Shown here piece by piece: positions 1 through 8,700 of a stretch of DNA of 64,000 nucleotides (its first letter is position 1; each line of letters starts with the position of its first letter). This DNA is from an uncultured Desulfobacterales bacterium. GTDB taxonomy: Bacteria > Desulfobacterota > Desulfobulbia > Desulfobulbales > Desulfocapsaceae. Below the pieces are notes generated by a model. It worked only from the letters and a program-made list of their open reading frames with translations, made no database searches and had not been told where the DNA came from. The stretch spans positions 1 to 64,000 of the forward strand of contig CALGIJ010000019.1 in NCBI GenBank assembly GCA_937915545.1. The letters are read 5' to 3'. A program made the position numbers and the translations under genes.

Positions 1-24
1 CTCCGGCGGTTCGCAGTTCCCTGC

Positions 25-57
25 TTACTTACCGGAAGGCATGGCGAGGTGTCGGGG
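25..57 (-). promoter_or_regulatory. Phage sigma-type promoter motif, copy 1
   Basis: On the minus strand this reads CCCCGAC, 17 nt, GGTAAGTAA followed by GC. It fits the motif repeated elsewhere in the prophage, with the same spacer length. It points left, out of the window, presumably to the next tail gene. It lies just outside the left edge of the IS91 composite, so phage sequence exists on both sides of that insertion. Confidence 0.7.
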
Positions 58-123
58 GGGATCAAGCTTTAGGTTTGAAAATCTTTTGGCGTATGGAGGG
101 TGTGTGGCAATTGAGAGTTATGT

Positions 124-188
124 GCATAACATTCGGTTGAGCTGCGAACGGGCTTGTCCCGTGAGTCCGCTCGAACCGGTTGTTAGGT
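124..188 (+). repeat. Integron attC-like recombination site
   Basis: The 65-bp stretch begins GCATAAC and ends GTTAGGT, the two outer core sites of an attC (RYYYAAC / GTTRRRY, the first with one mismatch). Between them CGGTTGAGC pairs with GCTCGAACCG, leaving one unpaired base in the right arm. An inner ACGGG/CCCGT stem closes a CTTGT loop. Paired arms with extrahelical bases and 3-nt unpaired spacers next to the core sites are the hallmarks of attC. It lies 74 bp upstream of the IS91 transposase, and an IntI-like recombinase lies at the other end of the same insertion. No cassette gene is recognisable to its left. Confidence 0.6.
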
Positions 189-262
189 GGCGCCAGTCCA
201 CATTTTCCATTATTTTCTTCGCAATTGCAAGCAAATGATCGTTTTCCTGCGTATGTATAGGT

Positions 263-1555
263 ATGGGAACTTACATTCCCCATCGGGAAGGGATAATCCA
301 GACCATAGTCCGCAATTCTCTAACCCAGTACCAAGCCTACGCAAGTCCATCGCAAACTATCCTTGACCGCCTTGAGCATTTTGCTGAATGTGCCGATTGG
401 ACCAAGGGTGTTGTTCGAATACGTTGCCATGATTGTGGACATTCGTACTTCAGGCCATTTTCGTGCAAGGTTTTCCACCTTTGCCCATCCTGTGACCAAA
501 AACGGACCTTGCTCTATGCTGAATACCTGGCCGAGGATTTGCTCCTTGATCTACCGCATCGGCAATTTGTTTTTACGATTCCCAAGATTCTCAGACCATA
601 CTTTAAATCGGATAAGCGACTGTTTGGCGAGGTGTCCAGGCTGGTATTCTCCTTGCTTTCTGATTTTTTCTCCCTGGCAGCCGGTCAAGAACTACTATGT
701 GCCTGTGTTGTCAGCTATCAGTCGTTTGGTGAATTCGCTCGATTCCACCCGCACTGGCATGTTCTGGTTCTGGAAGGTGGGTTCACCAAGTACGACCGCT
801 TTGTATATTTACCAATTGGAGCCGACGAAGGGATGCTCAAGGTCTGGCAAGCAGCGATTATGGCTTTGTTTCTGCGAAAGGAACTAATAGATCAAGCCCG
901 AGTGAACATGCTCAGAGACTGGAAGCATTCCGGCTTTAGCATCGAGAGCGAAACCAGACTATTCAACAAGGCCGATCGAGAAGCCCTCGGCCAGTATGTC
1001 GTTCGCGGCGCTACCTGTGCAGAAAAAATTCAGTATGATCCAGCTTCCGACACGATAATCTGGACAGCTAGCCCAAAGGGATTCTACAAAGGAAAAACAG
1101 AGACCTTCAAAGGCTTTGAATTCGTCGACCAGCTTGTGGCCCATTTACCACCAAGGCGGGTTCAATTGCTTCGTCGCTATGGCGTATATGCAGGCAAAGT
1201 CCGCAAGCAGTGGCAAGAGCGCCCCAATATTTATAGCCTGGCCCCAGAAAGTTGGCAAAAAGGTCATCCACGCGAATCCAAAATTGTTCCAGCCATACCT
1301 CAGGAGAAACCGGAAACTGTCCAAGTTTCCGATGCCTGGTCCAAGTTGCGCAAACAAAGTTGGGCACGGTTGTTACAGAAAGTCTATGAAGTTGACCCGT
1401 TTGTTTGCCCAAAATGCCAGGGAACAATGTCGGTTGTGGCGATAATCGAGGATCCCAAGGAGCTTGCCAAGATTATTAACTGGGCAAAGCAGCAGGAACG
1501 GGAGCAGCCAGTGGCCGTCTGTGCTCGTTCACCTCCTGAGCTTGCTTTGGTGTAG
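263..1555 (+). CDS. tnpA: IS91-family HUH transposase
   Basis: A 430-residue rolling-circle transposase. The N-terminal zinc-binding region has CHDCGH and CPSCDQKR spacings near residues 50-75. The HUH nuclease motif is HPHWHVLV near residue 167, after the conserved FGEFARF. A later YVVRG segment near residue 243 supplies the probable catalytic tyrosine. The C-terminal LRKQSWARLLQKVYEVDPFVCP is typical of IS91/ISCR transposases. These enzymes nick at oriIS and can mobilise adjacent DNA when termination at terIS fails, which suits the captured folP downstream. Full length, no visible defect. The associated integrase is not upstream but at the far end of the insertion. Confidence 0.9.
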   Translation: MGTYIPHREGIIQTIVRNSLTQYQAYASPSQTILDRLEHFAECADWTKGVVRIRCHDCGHSYFRPFSCKVFHLCPSCDQKRTLLYAEYLAEDLLLDLPHRQFVFTIPKILRPYFKSDKRLFGEVSRLVFSLLSDFFSLAAGQELLCACVVSYQSFGEFARFHPHWHVLVLEGGFTKYDRFVYLPIGADEGMLKVWQAAIMALFLRKELIDQARVNMLRDWKHSGFSIESETRLFNKADREALGQYVVRGATCAEKIQYDPASDTIIWTASPKGFYKGKTETFKGFEFVDQLVAHLPPRRVQLLRRYGVYAGKVRKQWQERPNIYSLAPESWQKGHPRESKIVPAIPQEKPETVQVSDAWSKLRKQSWARLLQKVYEVDPFVCPKCQGTMSVVAIIEDPKELAKIINWAKQQEREQPVAVCARSPPELALV

Positions 1556-1817
1556 GTATAATACCCAAAAACGAAGTTTATGCGGAACAGGATAACACCT
1601 CGAAATCGGAGTTTATATGGCTTCGTGGGGGAGTTATGTGTTTGAGCTTTGTCGCATTAACGCGAATCAGGGGTTGACGGCAGAAATAGACTGGAATTAC
1701 ACTTCTTGGAGTCGGCGTTGCCGGAAAATTCTGATTGGATTAGTTGTTCGGGGTGCGAAAACAGTCGTAGTTCGGGGGAAAAACCGAATTTTGACCCGAA
1801 ACCGCAAAAAACCCGAA
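1556..1817 (+). other. Right end of IS91 element and junction with captured DNA
   Basis: No gene is seen. After the transposase comes a G-rich stretch in which GTTCGGGG occurs twice (about 1747-1754 and 1771-1778), a plausible oriIS region because IS91 elements end at GTTC or CTTG. Right after it the sequence becomes A-rich and in frame with the outer-membrane-protein fragment, so the transposon/captured-DNA junction probably lies near 1780-1815. The exact end was not determined. Confidence 0.4.
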
Positions 1818-1961
1818 ATGACAGTTCCTATCAGTCAGTTCTATGTTAGCTATGACCTTCCTCTTAGCAACAGCTCAAAAGACGAATACATGAGCCAAGT
1901 TCGTCAACATAACCTTAGAGCTGGGGTTGCATTCTCATTCAGAAAGCAAAAAAAGAAATAA
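1818..1961 (+). pseudogene. 3' fragment of an outer-membrane-protein-like gene
   Basis: The last 47 codons of a gene whose 5' part is missing. The peptide ends LRAGVAFSFRKQKKK, with alternating hydrophobic residues like the final beta-strand of an outer-membrane barrel. It converges on the folP gene with no gap (stop at 1959-1961, folP stop from 1962), as genes do in a compact chromosome. The low G+C and the folP/metG neighbours indicate a Bacteroidota donor. The upstream in-frame part belongs to the IS91 end, so the longer open frame is a chimera. The family assignment rests on the terminal strand only. Confidence 0.4.
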
Positions 1962-2753
1962 TTAATCTAGAGCTTTGAATATTTTCAAGGCATCAGATAA
2001 AGACTTAACATCATGGGTGCGGAGATAATCTGCACCCTTTTTGTTTGCATACATTTCAGCAGCGAGGGTTGGTGCCAATCGAGATTTCACATCAGTTCCG
2101 GTTAATTTTCCTAAGAATGATTTTCGGGAAACCGCGATCATTACAGGCAAACCAAAAGCTTTTTGAATTTCTGGGAATCGTTTTAAAACCAAAACCGAAG
2201 TTTCAGGATTTGAGCCTAAAAAGAAGCCCATACCAGGATCCAAAATAATTCGCTCACGCTTGACTCCAGCCTCAACCATAGTTGCAATTCTTTTCTTAAA
2301 GAATTCCATCATTGAGTTAAAAACCTCTTCAGGATTAGTCTCCACTTTCGTTGCCGTTCCTAAACGCTGGACAGAATGCATCAAAACTAGCTTACAATCA
2401 GATTTTGCCAAATCAGCATAAACTTCAGGATATGGGAAACCTTGAATATCATTAATATAGTCCACCCCTTGTTCCATACAAAAACGCTGAACTTGTGGTT
2501 TAAAAGTATCTACTGAAATAGAAACTCCTTTTTCCTTCAAAGCCTTAATAACAGGTTTCAGTCTTTTGATTTCTTCCTCTACACAAACTTCTGTTGTCTC
2601 AGGATTACTGGAAGCTGCTCCTAAGTCAATTATATCTGCTCCGTCTGCAACTAATTGCAAGGCATGCTCAATAGCTTTATCTGTTTCTAAATACAGCCCT
2701 CCGTCAGAAAAACTGTCTGTCGTTATATTTACGATTCCAAAAATCTTACTCAT
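1962..2753 (-). CDS. sul3-like: Sul3-like sulfonamide-resistant dihydropteroate synthase
   Basis: A 263-residue DHPS that joins p-aminobenzoate to dihydropterin pyrophosphate in folate synthesis. It begins with IFGIVNITTDSFSDGG and has IDLGAASSNP, NDIQGFP, MHSVQR, LDPGMGFFLG and SRKSFLG. The GMGFF run puts a phenylalanine at residue 177, where chromosomal DHPS lacks it; as I recall, Phe177 of Sul3 lets the enzyme accept pABA but exclude sulfonamides. Length and most of the sequence match plasmid Sul3 from memory, with scattered differences. The gene keeps a Bacteroidota-type promoter and sits next to a metG fragment and an OMP-like fragment. It could be an allele of sul3 or a close relative from the donor lineage. 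Confidence 0.88.
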   Translation of the reverse strand: MSKIFGIVNITTDSFSDGGLYLETDKAIEHALQLVADGADIIDLGAASSNPETTEVCVEEEIKRLKPVIKALKEKGVSISVDTFKPQVQRFCMEQGVDYINDIQGFPYPEVYADLAKSDCKLVLMHSVQRLGTATKVETNPEEVFNSMMEFFKKRIATMVEAGVKRERIILDPGMGFFLGSNPETSVLVLKRFPEIQKAFGLPVMIAVSRKSFLGKLTGTDVKSRLAPTLAAEMYANKKGADYLRTHDVKSLSDALKIFKALD

Positions 2754-2868
2754 ATCTTTTCTGCTTTGAATACAAAAGTAGCATTTATCTTAATTGGCTA
2801 ATTATCGCTGACGCAAATTGACACATTTTCCCTATCTTTGCAGCCTAATTTTTTTGTTTTTATTCATT
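2754..2868. promoter_or_regulatory. Divergent Bacteroidota-type promoters between folP and metG
   Basis: Two boxes fit the Bacteroidota -7 consensus TAnnTTTG. On the minus strand TACTTTTG (2773-2780) serves the folP gene; on the plus strand TATCTTTG (2833-2840) serves metG, with TTGACA about 20 bp upstream. The house sigma factor of that phylum uses such boxes, so this spacer supports the donor assignment independently of the protein sequences. Confidence 0.6.
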
Positions 2869-2988
2869 ATGAAAGATTTCAAACGCACCACAGTTACATC
2901 TGCCTTACCATACGCTAATGGGCCGGTTCACATTGGACACTTAGCCGGAGTATACATCCCTGCTGATATTTATTGCTCCGGCATTTAA
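2869..2988 (+). pseudogene. metG: Truncated 5' end of methionyl-tRNA synthetase gene
   Basis: The first 35 codons match class I MetRS: KRTTVTSALPYANGPVHIGHL, including the HIGH signature at residues 21-24, then AGVYIPADIY. After that the sequence leaves the family and hits a stop after four foreign codons (CSGI). The break near base 2974 marks the right limit of the captured Bacteroidota DNA. It cannot make a working synthetase. Confidence 0.85.
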
Positions 2989-3396
2989 ATAATGTGACAG
3001 GCGGCATAGTTGACAAAGGGGTCTTTGAAGTAGTTTTTTAAAAAGCTATTCGTATAATTTTTTTTGAATTTAGGCTTATTGATAGTATCAAGATTTATTA
3101 TAGAATAAAGGATGTTGAGCCTCTGAATCCATTTCTTGTATATCCATTTCATATTAAAAACAAAATTATTGCAGCTTTACATTATTTCCTCCGCCCGAAG
3201 GGTCCTTCTAACAAATTATTAATTCGTTTCTTTATATCTCGTCTTAGGTGGTGCCGATCATGAGTGCCCGATCAGACAACTCCACTCAAAAAATGCTAGA
3301 TTACACTTAACAATTGGCAATTTCAAGAAAATACTTGAAATTTTTCCTTATGGATATCATATTATTTTCATAATAAATGTGAAGAGGATATCCCAT
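2989..3396. other. AT-rich spacer with probable terIS-side end
   Basis: No gene is seen. The first 240 bp are very AT-rich with scattered stops in all frames. At about 3250-3275 GATCATGAGTGCCCGATCAG contains a short GATC-centred repeat and may belong to the left (terIS) end of the integrase half of the IS91 element. A likely promoter region (ATTATTTTCATAATAA) precedes the integrase gene. Confidence 0.35.
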
Positions 3397-4701
3397 ATGA
3401 TCACGTTGCCGAAGGCGCTTTTGGACAAATATGACGATTGGCTGGAACGGGAGGCGGTTGATGCCAACCGTCATGGCGAGCACTGGAAATGGCTACGCTA
3501 TTATCTGGATTTCTGCCACAAATACGGGAATGGATACCTTGACGAACTGAGCCTTGGTCTATTCGCCGAAAAGCTGCAAGACAAAGGTCAGCACCCTTTC
3601 CAGATCGAGGAAGCGTCACGTGCCGTTCGTTTGTATTACCGAATGGCCGGGGAAACGAAAGATGCCCTGCCGACACCTGCCTGCGAACCTGAAAGAATCT
3701 CAAAACTGCCTCCGGCCACCATGAAATCTGAAGGTGCGTCCTGGGTGGGTGAACTGACAAGGCTCAGGGAAGAAATCCGGATTCGTCATTATTCTGCCAA
3801 AACGCTATCGAGTTATTATGGCTGGGCCAGAAAGTTCCAGGCTTTTGTCCGGAGCAAGTCCCCCACATTGCTTGATACCGACGATGTCAAACGGTATTTG
3901 ACGTGGCTGGCGGTGGAAAGGGATGTTGCGGCCTCAACACAGAATCAGTCATTCAATGCGCTGTTGTTTTTTTATCGACACGTTCTGGGCAAAGAATTCG
4001 GAAAAGTTGATGGCGTTGTACGCGCCAAGCGGCGTAAATACGTGCCGGTGGTCCTGTCCCGGGAGGAGATCGACATAGTTCTAAGTAAACTTGAGCCTCC
4101 TTTTGACCTTGTTGTAAAACTGCTTTATGGCTGTGGGCTCCGGATATCGGAGTGTCTGGATCTTCGAGTGAACGCATTCAACCTTGAGATGGGTGTGCTG
4201 ACAATTCATGACGGCAAAGGCGGAAAGGACAGAACGGTGCCTTTGCCCGAAACCTTGGTTCCGGCTATTCGTTCTCAACTGGAGGTGGTTCGCTCCATTC
4301 TTGATCAGGATTTGTCTACGGAAAGCTTCGCCGGGACGTTTCTGCCACACGCACTGGAACGCAAATATCCAAAAGCTCCGACAGAATTTATCTGGCAGTG
4401 GTTTTTCCCGGCCATATTGCTGACAAAAGTTTCAGGCGCAAATGAGTTCAGACGCTATCATTTGCATGTGTCGCATGTGAACAAGGCCATCAAAGCGGCA
4501 TCCGATTCCACAACGCTGACAAAGCGCGTGACGGCGCACACTTTCCGCCACAGCTTCGCCAGTCATCTTCTTCAGGCAAATTACGATATCCGGACGATAC
4601 AGGAATTACTGGGGCATAGTGATGTGCAGACAACAATGATCTATACGCATACGGTCAAAAGTTCGACAAAGAAAGAGCCTCGCAGTCCGTTGGATTTTTG
4701 A
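3397..4701 (+). CDS. Integron-integrase-like tyrosine recombinase
   Basis: A 434-residue site-specific recombinase. ATG at 3397 is preferred over the upstream GTG at 3379 because GAGGAT lies upstream at usable spacing. Residues 1-110 form an N-terminal extension, followed by a core-binding domain. The catalytic domain shows GCGLRISE (Arg), TFRHSFASHL (HxxR), LGHSD and the nucleophile in TMIYTH. An insert LPHALERKYP..WQWFFPA before the HxxR box matches the extra helix peculiar to IntI integrases, which bind folded single-stranded attC sites. IS91-associated integrases can share this patch. The gene ends with SPLDF and a stop right at the junction with phage DNA. It may act on the attC-like hairpin at the other end of the insertion. 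Confidence 0.82.
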   Translation: MITLPKALLDKYDDWLEREAVDANRHGEHWKWLRYYLDFCHKYGNGYLDELSLGLFAEKLQDKGQHPFQIEEASRAVRLYYRMAGETKDALPTPACEPERISKLPPATMKSEGASWVGELTRLREEIRIRHYSAKTLSSYYGWARKFQAFVRSKSPTLLDTDDVKRYLTWLAVERDVAASTQNQSFNALLFFYRHVLGKEFGKVDGVVRAKRRKYVPVVLSREEIDIVLSKLEPPFDLVVKLLYGCGLRISECLDLRVNAFNLEMGVLTIHDGKGGKDRTVPLPETLVPAIRSQLEVVRSILDQDLSTESFAGTFLPHALERKYPKAPTEFIWQWFFPAILLTKVSGANEFRRYHLHVSHVNKAIKAASDSTTLTKRVTAHTFRHSFASHLLQANYDIRTIQELLGHSDVQTTMIYTHTVKSSTKKEPRSPLDF

Positions 4702-4706
4702 ACGCT

Positions 4707-4997
4707 TCAGTCGAGCAGGCGCATTTGGACGTGTTCGCGAGAGGGAATGCGCAGGGCCAGGCCGGGCTCGAGCGCCAACGGGAAAAAGAGGTCGTTGTAA
4801 TCACAGATGATCCACCAGAGCCTGGCGTCACCCAGATAGCGGTGCGCGAGCAGATCCAGACGGTCGCCCTCGACTACGGTGTGCAGGCGGTCGTCATATC
4901 TCGGAGTAGCGTCGATGCGCTGGCGCATACCGAGGGAGGTACCGTCGCTGTCCCGGTAGAGAACGCAGCGGGCGTATCGGGAATCACGGCCGATCAT
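4707..4997 (-). CDS. LysM-type phage tail protein (gpX-like)
   Basis: A 96-residue protein whose C-terminal half is a LysM fold: HTVVEGDRLDLLAHRYLGDARLWWIICDYNDL. In contractile-tailed phages such small LysM proteins belong to the baseplate hub or tail-completion set. The start overlaps the stop of the upstream CIS-tube-like gene by 4 bases, implying translational coupling. It is complete, and the IS91 composite begins five bases after its stop, separating it from the rest of the late operon. Confidence 0.75.
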   Translation of the reverse strand: MIGRDSRYARCVLYRDSDGTSLGMRQRIDATPRYDDRLHTVVEGDRLDLLAHRYLGDARLWWIICDYNDLFFPLALEPGLALRIPSREHVQMRLLD

Positions 4998-5464
4998 GAA
5001 CGTACCTCCGACCAGTTAATGGAACGGTCCACATATTCTTCGAGGACGATGTCCACCTCGGCCCGTTGCGGTAGCAGGTTGTCCCGGTCGAACAGGCCGA
5101 AGAACCGCGCCTTCACCTGCCGGACGATGCAGGTCACGCCCGGGTAGAGATCGCCGAAGATAAGCAGCACGCGGTGCGGCGCGTTCTTGAGCATGGTTCC
5201 GGCGTGTTCCGGATATTGCAGCGAGCGGAGCCAGTCGACCTTCTGCTTCACCGGCCCCTTGAACAGCTCGACCTTGAAGGCGATCCGGCGCGGTTCCCCG
5301 GCGACATACTGGTAGCGCGGGTGGCTCATGCCGGGGATCTTGATCGTCGCGTAGTCGGTCGACTTCTCGTCGCTGATGGAGTTGGGGTTGTACTGGAATT
5401 CGAGCCGCTCCCCCGTGTCGGCGTCCACCAGATATCCCTTGATGGGCTGTTGATCCCAGGCCAT
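4994..5464 (-). CDS. CIS-tube-family baseplate hub protein
   Basis: A 156-residue protein resembling the N-terminal domain of contractile-injection-system tube/hub proteins: LEFQYNPNSISDEKST near residues 21-36, then IAFKVELF and a sheet-rich remainder. In extracellular contractile systems the relative carries a C-terminal LysM; here the LysM follows as a separate overlapping gene. It should sit between tail tube and spike. Its upstream neighbour is a deoxyribosyltransferase-like gene, 4 bp away. Confidence 0.65.
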   Translation of the reverse strand: MAWDQQPIKGYLVDADTGERLEFQYNPNSISDEKSTDYATIKIPGMSHPRYQYVAGEPRRIAFKVELFKGPVKQKVDWLRSLQYPEHAGTMLKNAPHRVLLIFGDLYPGVTCIVRQVKARFFGLFDRDNLLPQRAEVDIVLEEYVDRSINWSEVRS

Positions 5465-5467
5465 TGC

Positions 5468-5779
5468 TTACACCTCGGCGATCTCGAGGATCGGCTTGCC
5501 CAGTTGTCCGGCCCGGTCGAGTTCCCGCCGCATGCCGCTGGAAATACCGTTGCCGGTGAACGCCCACACCTCGTCGCAACATTCCATGTAGGCCAGGCCG
5601 CAGGCGATGCCCGTCTCCCGCTGCTCGGGAACGCTGTCATCGGTAAAGGTTGGATACAACAGGTGCGGCGCGAACGGCGCGTGACCGTTTCTCATGACCC
5701 GTCGGCAAAGCGCCTCGGCTACCTTGACGTTTCGGGCTATGTCACCCGCGAACGGGCTGCAGACAAAGATGCGTTTCAT
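5468..5779 (-). CDS. Nucleoside 2-deoxyribosyltransferase-like protein (DUF4406-like)
   Basis: A 103-residue Rossmann-like protein starting KRIFVCSPFAGD, with ETGIACGLAYMECCDEVWAF and GMRRELDRA. This is the pattern of nucleoside 2-deoxyribosyltransferase relatives that bind nucleotides or ADP-ribose-type ligands. I chose ATG at 5779 because GAGAGGACCG precedes it; an in-frame TTG lies 12 bases upstream. A nucleotide-metabolism enzyme inside a tail operon is out of place functionally and may be a moron. The substrate is unknown. Confidence 0.6.
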   Translation of the reverse strand: MKRIFVCSPFAGDIARNVKVAEALCRRVMRNGHAPFAPHLLYPTFTDDSVPEQRETGIACGLAYMECCDEVWAFTGNGISSGMRRELDRAGQLGKPILEIAEV

Positions 5780-5787
5780 CGGTCCTC

Positions 5788-8700
5788 TCAAAGAGTTTCG
5801 TAATTTCTGATCTTCCGCTCGCGAAGGTCCTTGTAGACCGCCTCGGCCACCTGCCGTCCATCGATGTTGGTGGTCACGCTCAGTTCTACCGGACGGTCGG
5901 CCAGGCCATCGAGGCGCGAGAGCAGCGATTCCAGCAGTTCGCGCAGCCCCGGACCGCTTTCCTCTGCCCGCAGGGGTGTCGCGGGAGCGGTGCGGGCCGG
6001 AGTAATCAACCGTTCGGAAGGCACCGTCTCGGTGAGTCCGGATTGCAAGGGCTTCGCAATCGGAGTCGGCGAGGCCGTCTTGGGCCGTTCAACCCCGGCC
6101 GGAGCCAGAGAGGCGTCTCCCTTTTCCAGTGCCGGTTCCACCGCGAACGGCTGGATATAGCTCTTACTTACCGGCTCGACGGCCGCCGCGACGGTCTGCA
6201 CGGTGCCGTTCATCGGTTGCGGGGGTGGCGCGGCCGTGGCCATGACCGGCTGGAGCATCAGCATGGCGCTCAGGGCCTTGGGCACCAGGCGCTCGTCCAG
6301 ACGCGGCACGAGACTGAGCACGCTTTCGATGATGCGTTGCCCAATCGATTCGGCGGGCGGCGTAGCTCCGAGCGGTTGTTTCTGCTCGGCCACCTGCGGA
6401 ATCGGGGTCTGGACTCCCAGCATGGCGCGAGCGGAGGAGAGCAAACCGTTGGCGATCCCGGCGTTTCTATCCTTGATCGCCTGAATGCCCGCGCTCGCGC
6501 CGCTGGAAAGCCTTTGCCAGAGGGATTGCCCCTCGGTACCGGCACTGGCAAAGATTCGGCCTACAGCCCCGGGGACGGCAGACAGCGTGGCAACGATCCG
6601 GTCACGGATAGTGACGGCTCCCGTGGCCAGCGCGTCCCAGGTATTGACCTGGGGCGGCTTGAGCGCCAGTTCGGGCGTGTTGCCAAACAGGGATTGTTTG
6701 AGACCGCCGAAAATGGCACCGGCCTTGGCCGCGACGGATTGAGCCCCGGAGGTCAACCCATCCCAGAGTTTTCCGGCCATCCGGAAGGGAGCCGAGGCTG
6801 CGTCCATGAGGTTGCCGCCCACCGTTTTGATTTGCTGCCACGCTCCCGAGGCGGCCGTGAGAATTCCGCGAGCGGCGAAGCCGAACACTTTCGCGGGCAG
6901 CGTCTGGGTAAGGCTCATGCCATCGGCGAGGGTCTTGAGCAATGCGGAACCGGAGGCGGTCAGGCTGGCGAGTGGTCCCTCGCGGGCATCGGAGAACGGC
7001 AGCAGATTGCGCAGCTTGCCGAGGGCGTTCTTGAGCATGGTGAAGGGATAGGTCACCGCCGACCAGATCCCTTCGCCCAGGGTGATCAGCAGCTTCTTGC
7101 CCGCCTCGAAGAAGGTGGTGTCCCCGGCGAAGAAGGAGCGCACGGTGGCAAACAGATCCCGCAGGGTGCTGATGATCGGCAGATTCAGAATCGCTTGGCC
7201 GATCTGTCCGGCGGCGTCAGCCACCAGGCGTCCGATGGAGGTGAAGATCCCGGAAATGAAATTCCAGACACCGACCACCACATCCCGCGCCCAGCGGAAC
7301 GGGGTGGCAACAAAATCGTAGACCGCGCCGCCGATGGCCTTGAGACCGTCCAGCAGGGAAATGTCGCCGGTCAGCACCTGCCAGACCGCATAGACGATCT
7401 TTCCGGCGGCCACGAAGGCCTCGCCGATCATGCGCACGGGCAACAGGAACTTGTAGATAAACTTGGCCGCTCCGACCAGGGACCCGACGATGACCTTGCC
7501 GACCCAGACCACGCTGCGCACCACCACCGCCAGGGCTCGGACGATGAGCGACAGGTTCCAGGCCACGATCTTCAGCGCGAATGCCAACCCCTGAAGAAGC
7601 ACACCGGCGACGGTGCCGATAACCGTGCCGAAGGTGCGCCAGGACGAGCCGTCGGTGGCGCTGGCGGCCACGCCGAAGATCTCCACCACCGAAAAGACCG
7701 CGCTGGCCAGCGCCGCATAGGCGCTCATCAGTGTGCGGACGGTCGGTTCGAGGATGGCGCGGATGCGACCAAAGGCATGGGAGAACGCGCCCCACAATCC
7801 GGCCAGTGCCTCACGAACGCGGTAATAGGCTTTGAAGACGGTGACCACGAAGCCCAGCAGACCGGCGGATTGGAGCTTCTGGGCCAGTTCGGCCGACATC
7901 TGTCCGACACCGCCGCTGAGCGAGCCCACAAGCTCCCTGATCCCCCGGAAGACCAGCGAGACCTTGTTCCAGGCCCCGGTGATGACGTCCTGGATGCCGC
8001 CGAAGTTGGTTTCCCAGGCGCGTTTGAGCAAATAAACCGAGAGGATCACGCCAGCAATAATCGCGGTAACTGGCAGAAAATAGGTCGCGACCGCCGAACC
8101 CACTCCGGCGAGCGCGGCGCTGATGGCCACGAACCCGGCCTTGATGGCGGGCAGCATGAGTCCCACCATGCCCACAGCGGCGGTGACGGCTCCGGCCACG
8201 ACCAAAATGGTGCCGAGGGCCATGGATAGTCCAAGGACCACCCGGGTCACGCCCGGCATCGATTTGGCCATGCGCTGCAGGAACAGAATGAAGCGGGAGA
8301 CCCCGTTGATCATCGGGGTGACCACCGGCAGCAGAGTGCGGCCCAGGATTTCGCTGAGGTTGGCCATCTGCTGGCGCAGGAGCAGGAACCGGGCTCCGAT
8401 GTCCTGGTTCATGGCGTCGGCCATCTGTTCGGTGACCGCCGTGCCGGTCTTCATGGCCCGGCCCACCGACTGGATATTGCCTTCGAGGCTCTCCATGCCC
8501 GCCGACATCTGCAGCAGGAACTTGACCGCCTCGTCGGAGCCGAAGGCCTTCTTCAGCTTCACCTGGGCGGCGGCGTTGGAGAGATCGGGGAACTGGCGCT
8601 TGATCTCCTGCAGGATGGGAACCACGCCCTTGAGGCGGCCGCTGGTGTCGGTGAAGGACAGGCCAAGCTCGTCACCGGCCTCGGCCGCCTTCATGATGAA

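Larger units (their letters stand above)
60..4705. mobile_element. IS91/ISCR-type composite carrying a sul3-like gene
   Basis: Phage sequence stops near base 60 and resumes at 4706, directly after an integrase stop codon. In between are an IS91-family transposase at the left, Bacteroidota-type chromosomal DNA with a sulfonamide-resistant dihydropteroate synthase in the middle, and an integron-integrase-like recombinase at the right. IS91 elements with an accompanying integrase normally run integrase then transposase, so here the two parts are permuted around the captured DNA. The low G+C of 1.8-3.4 kb contrasts sharply with the flanking phage. Exact ends are uncertain, since I could not identify terIS with confidence. 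The insertion falls just past the stop codon of the LysM tail gene. Confidence 0.65.

Noticed and set aside
1617..1961. 114-codon frame after the transposase as a single gene
   Set aside because: Its first half is the IS91 end and its second half is foreign OMP-like sequence, so it is a chimera across a junction.
124..4705. Integration of the composite by simple attC recombination
   Set aside because: Recombination at the core site would leave the folded attC split between the two ends. Here the whole site is at the left, and the right junction has no core box.
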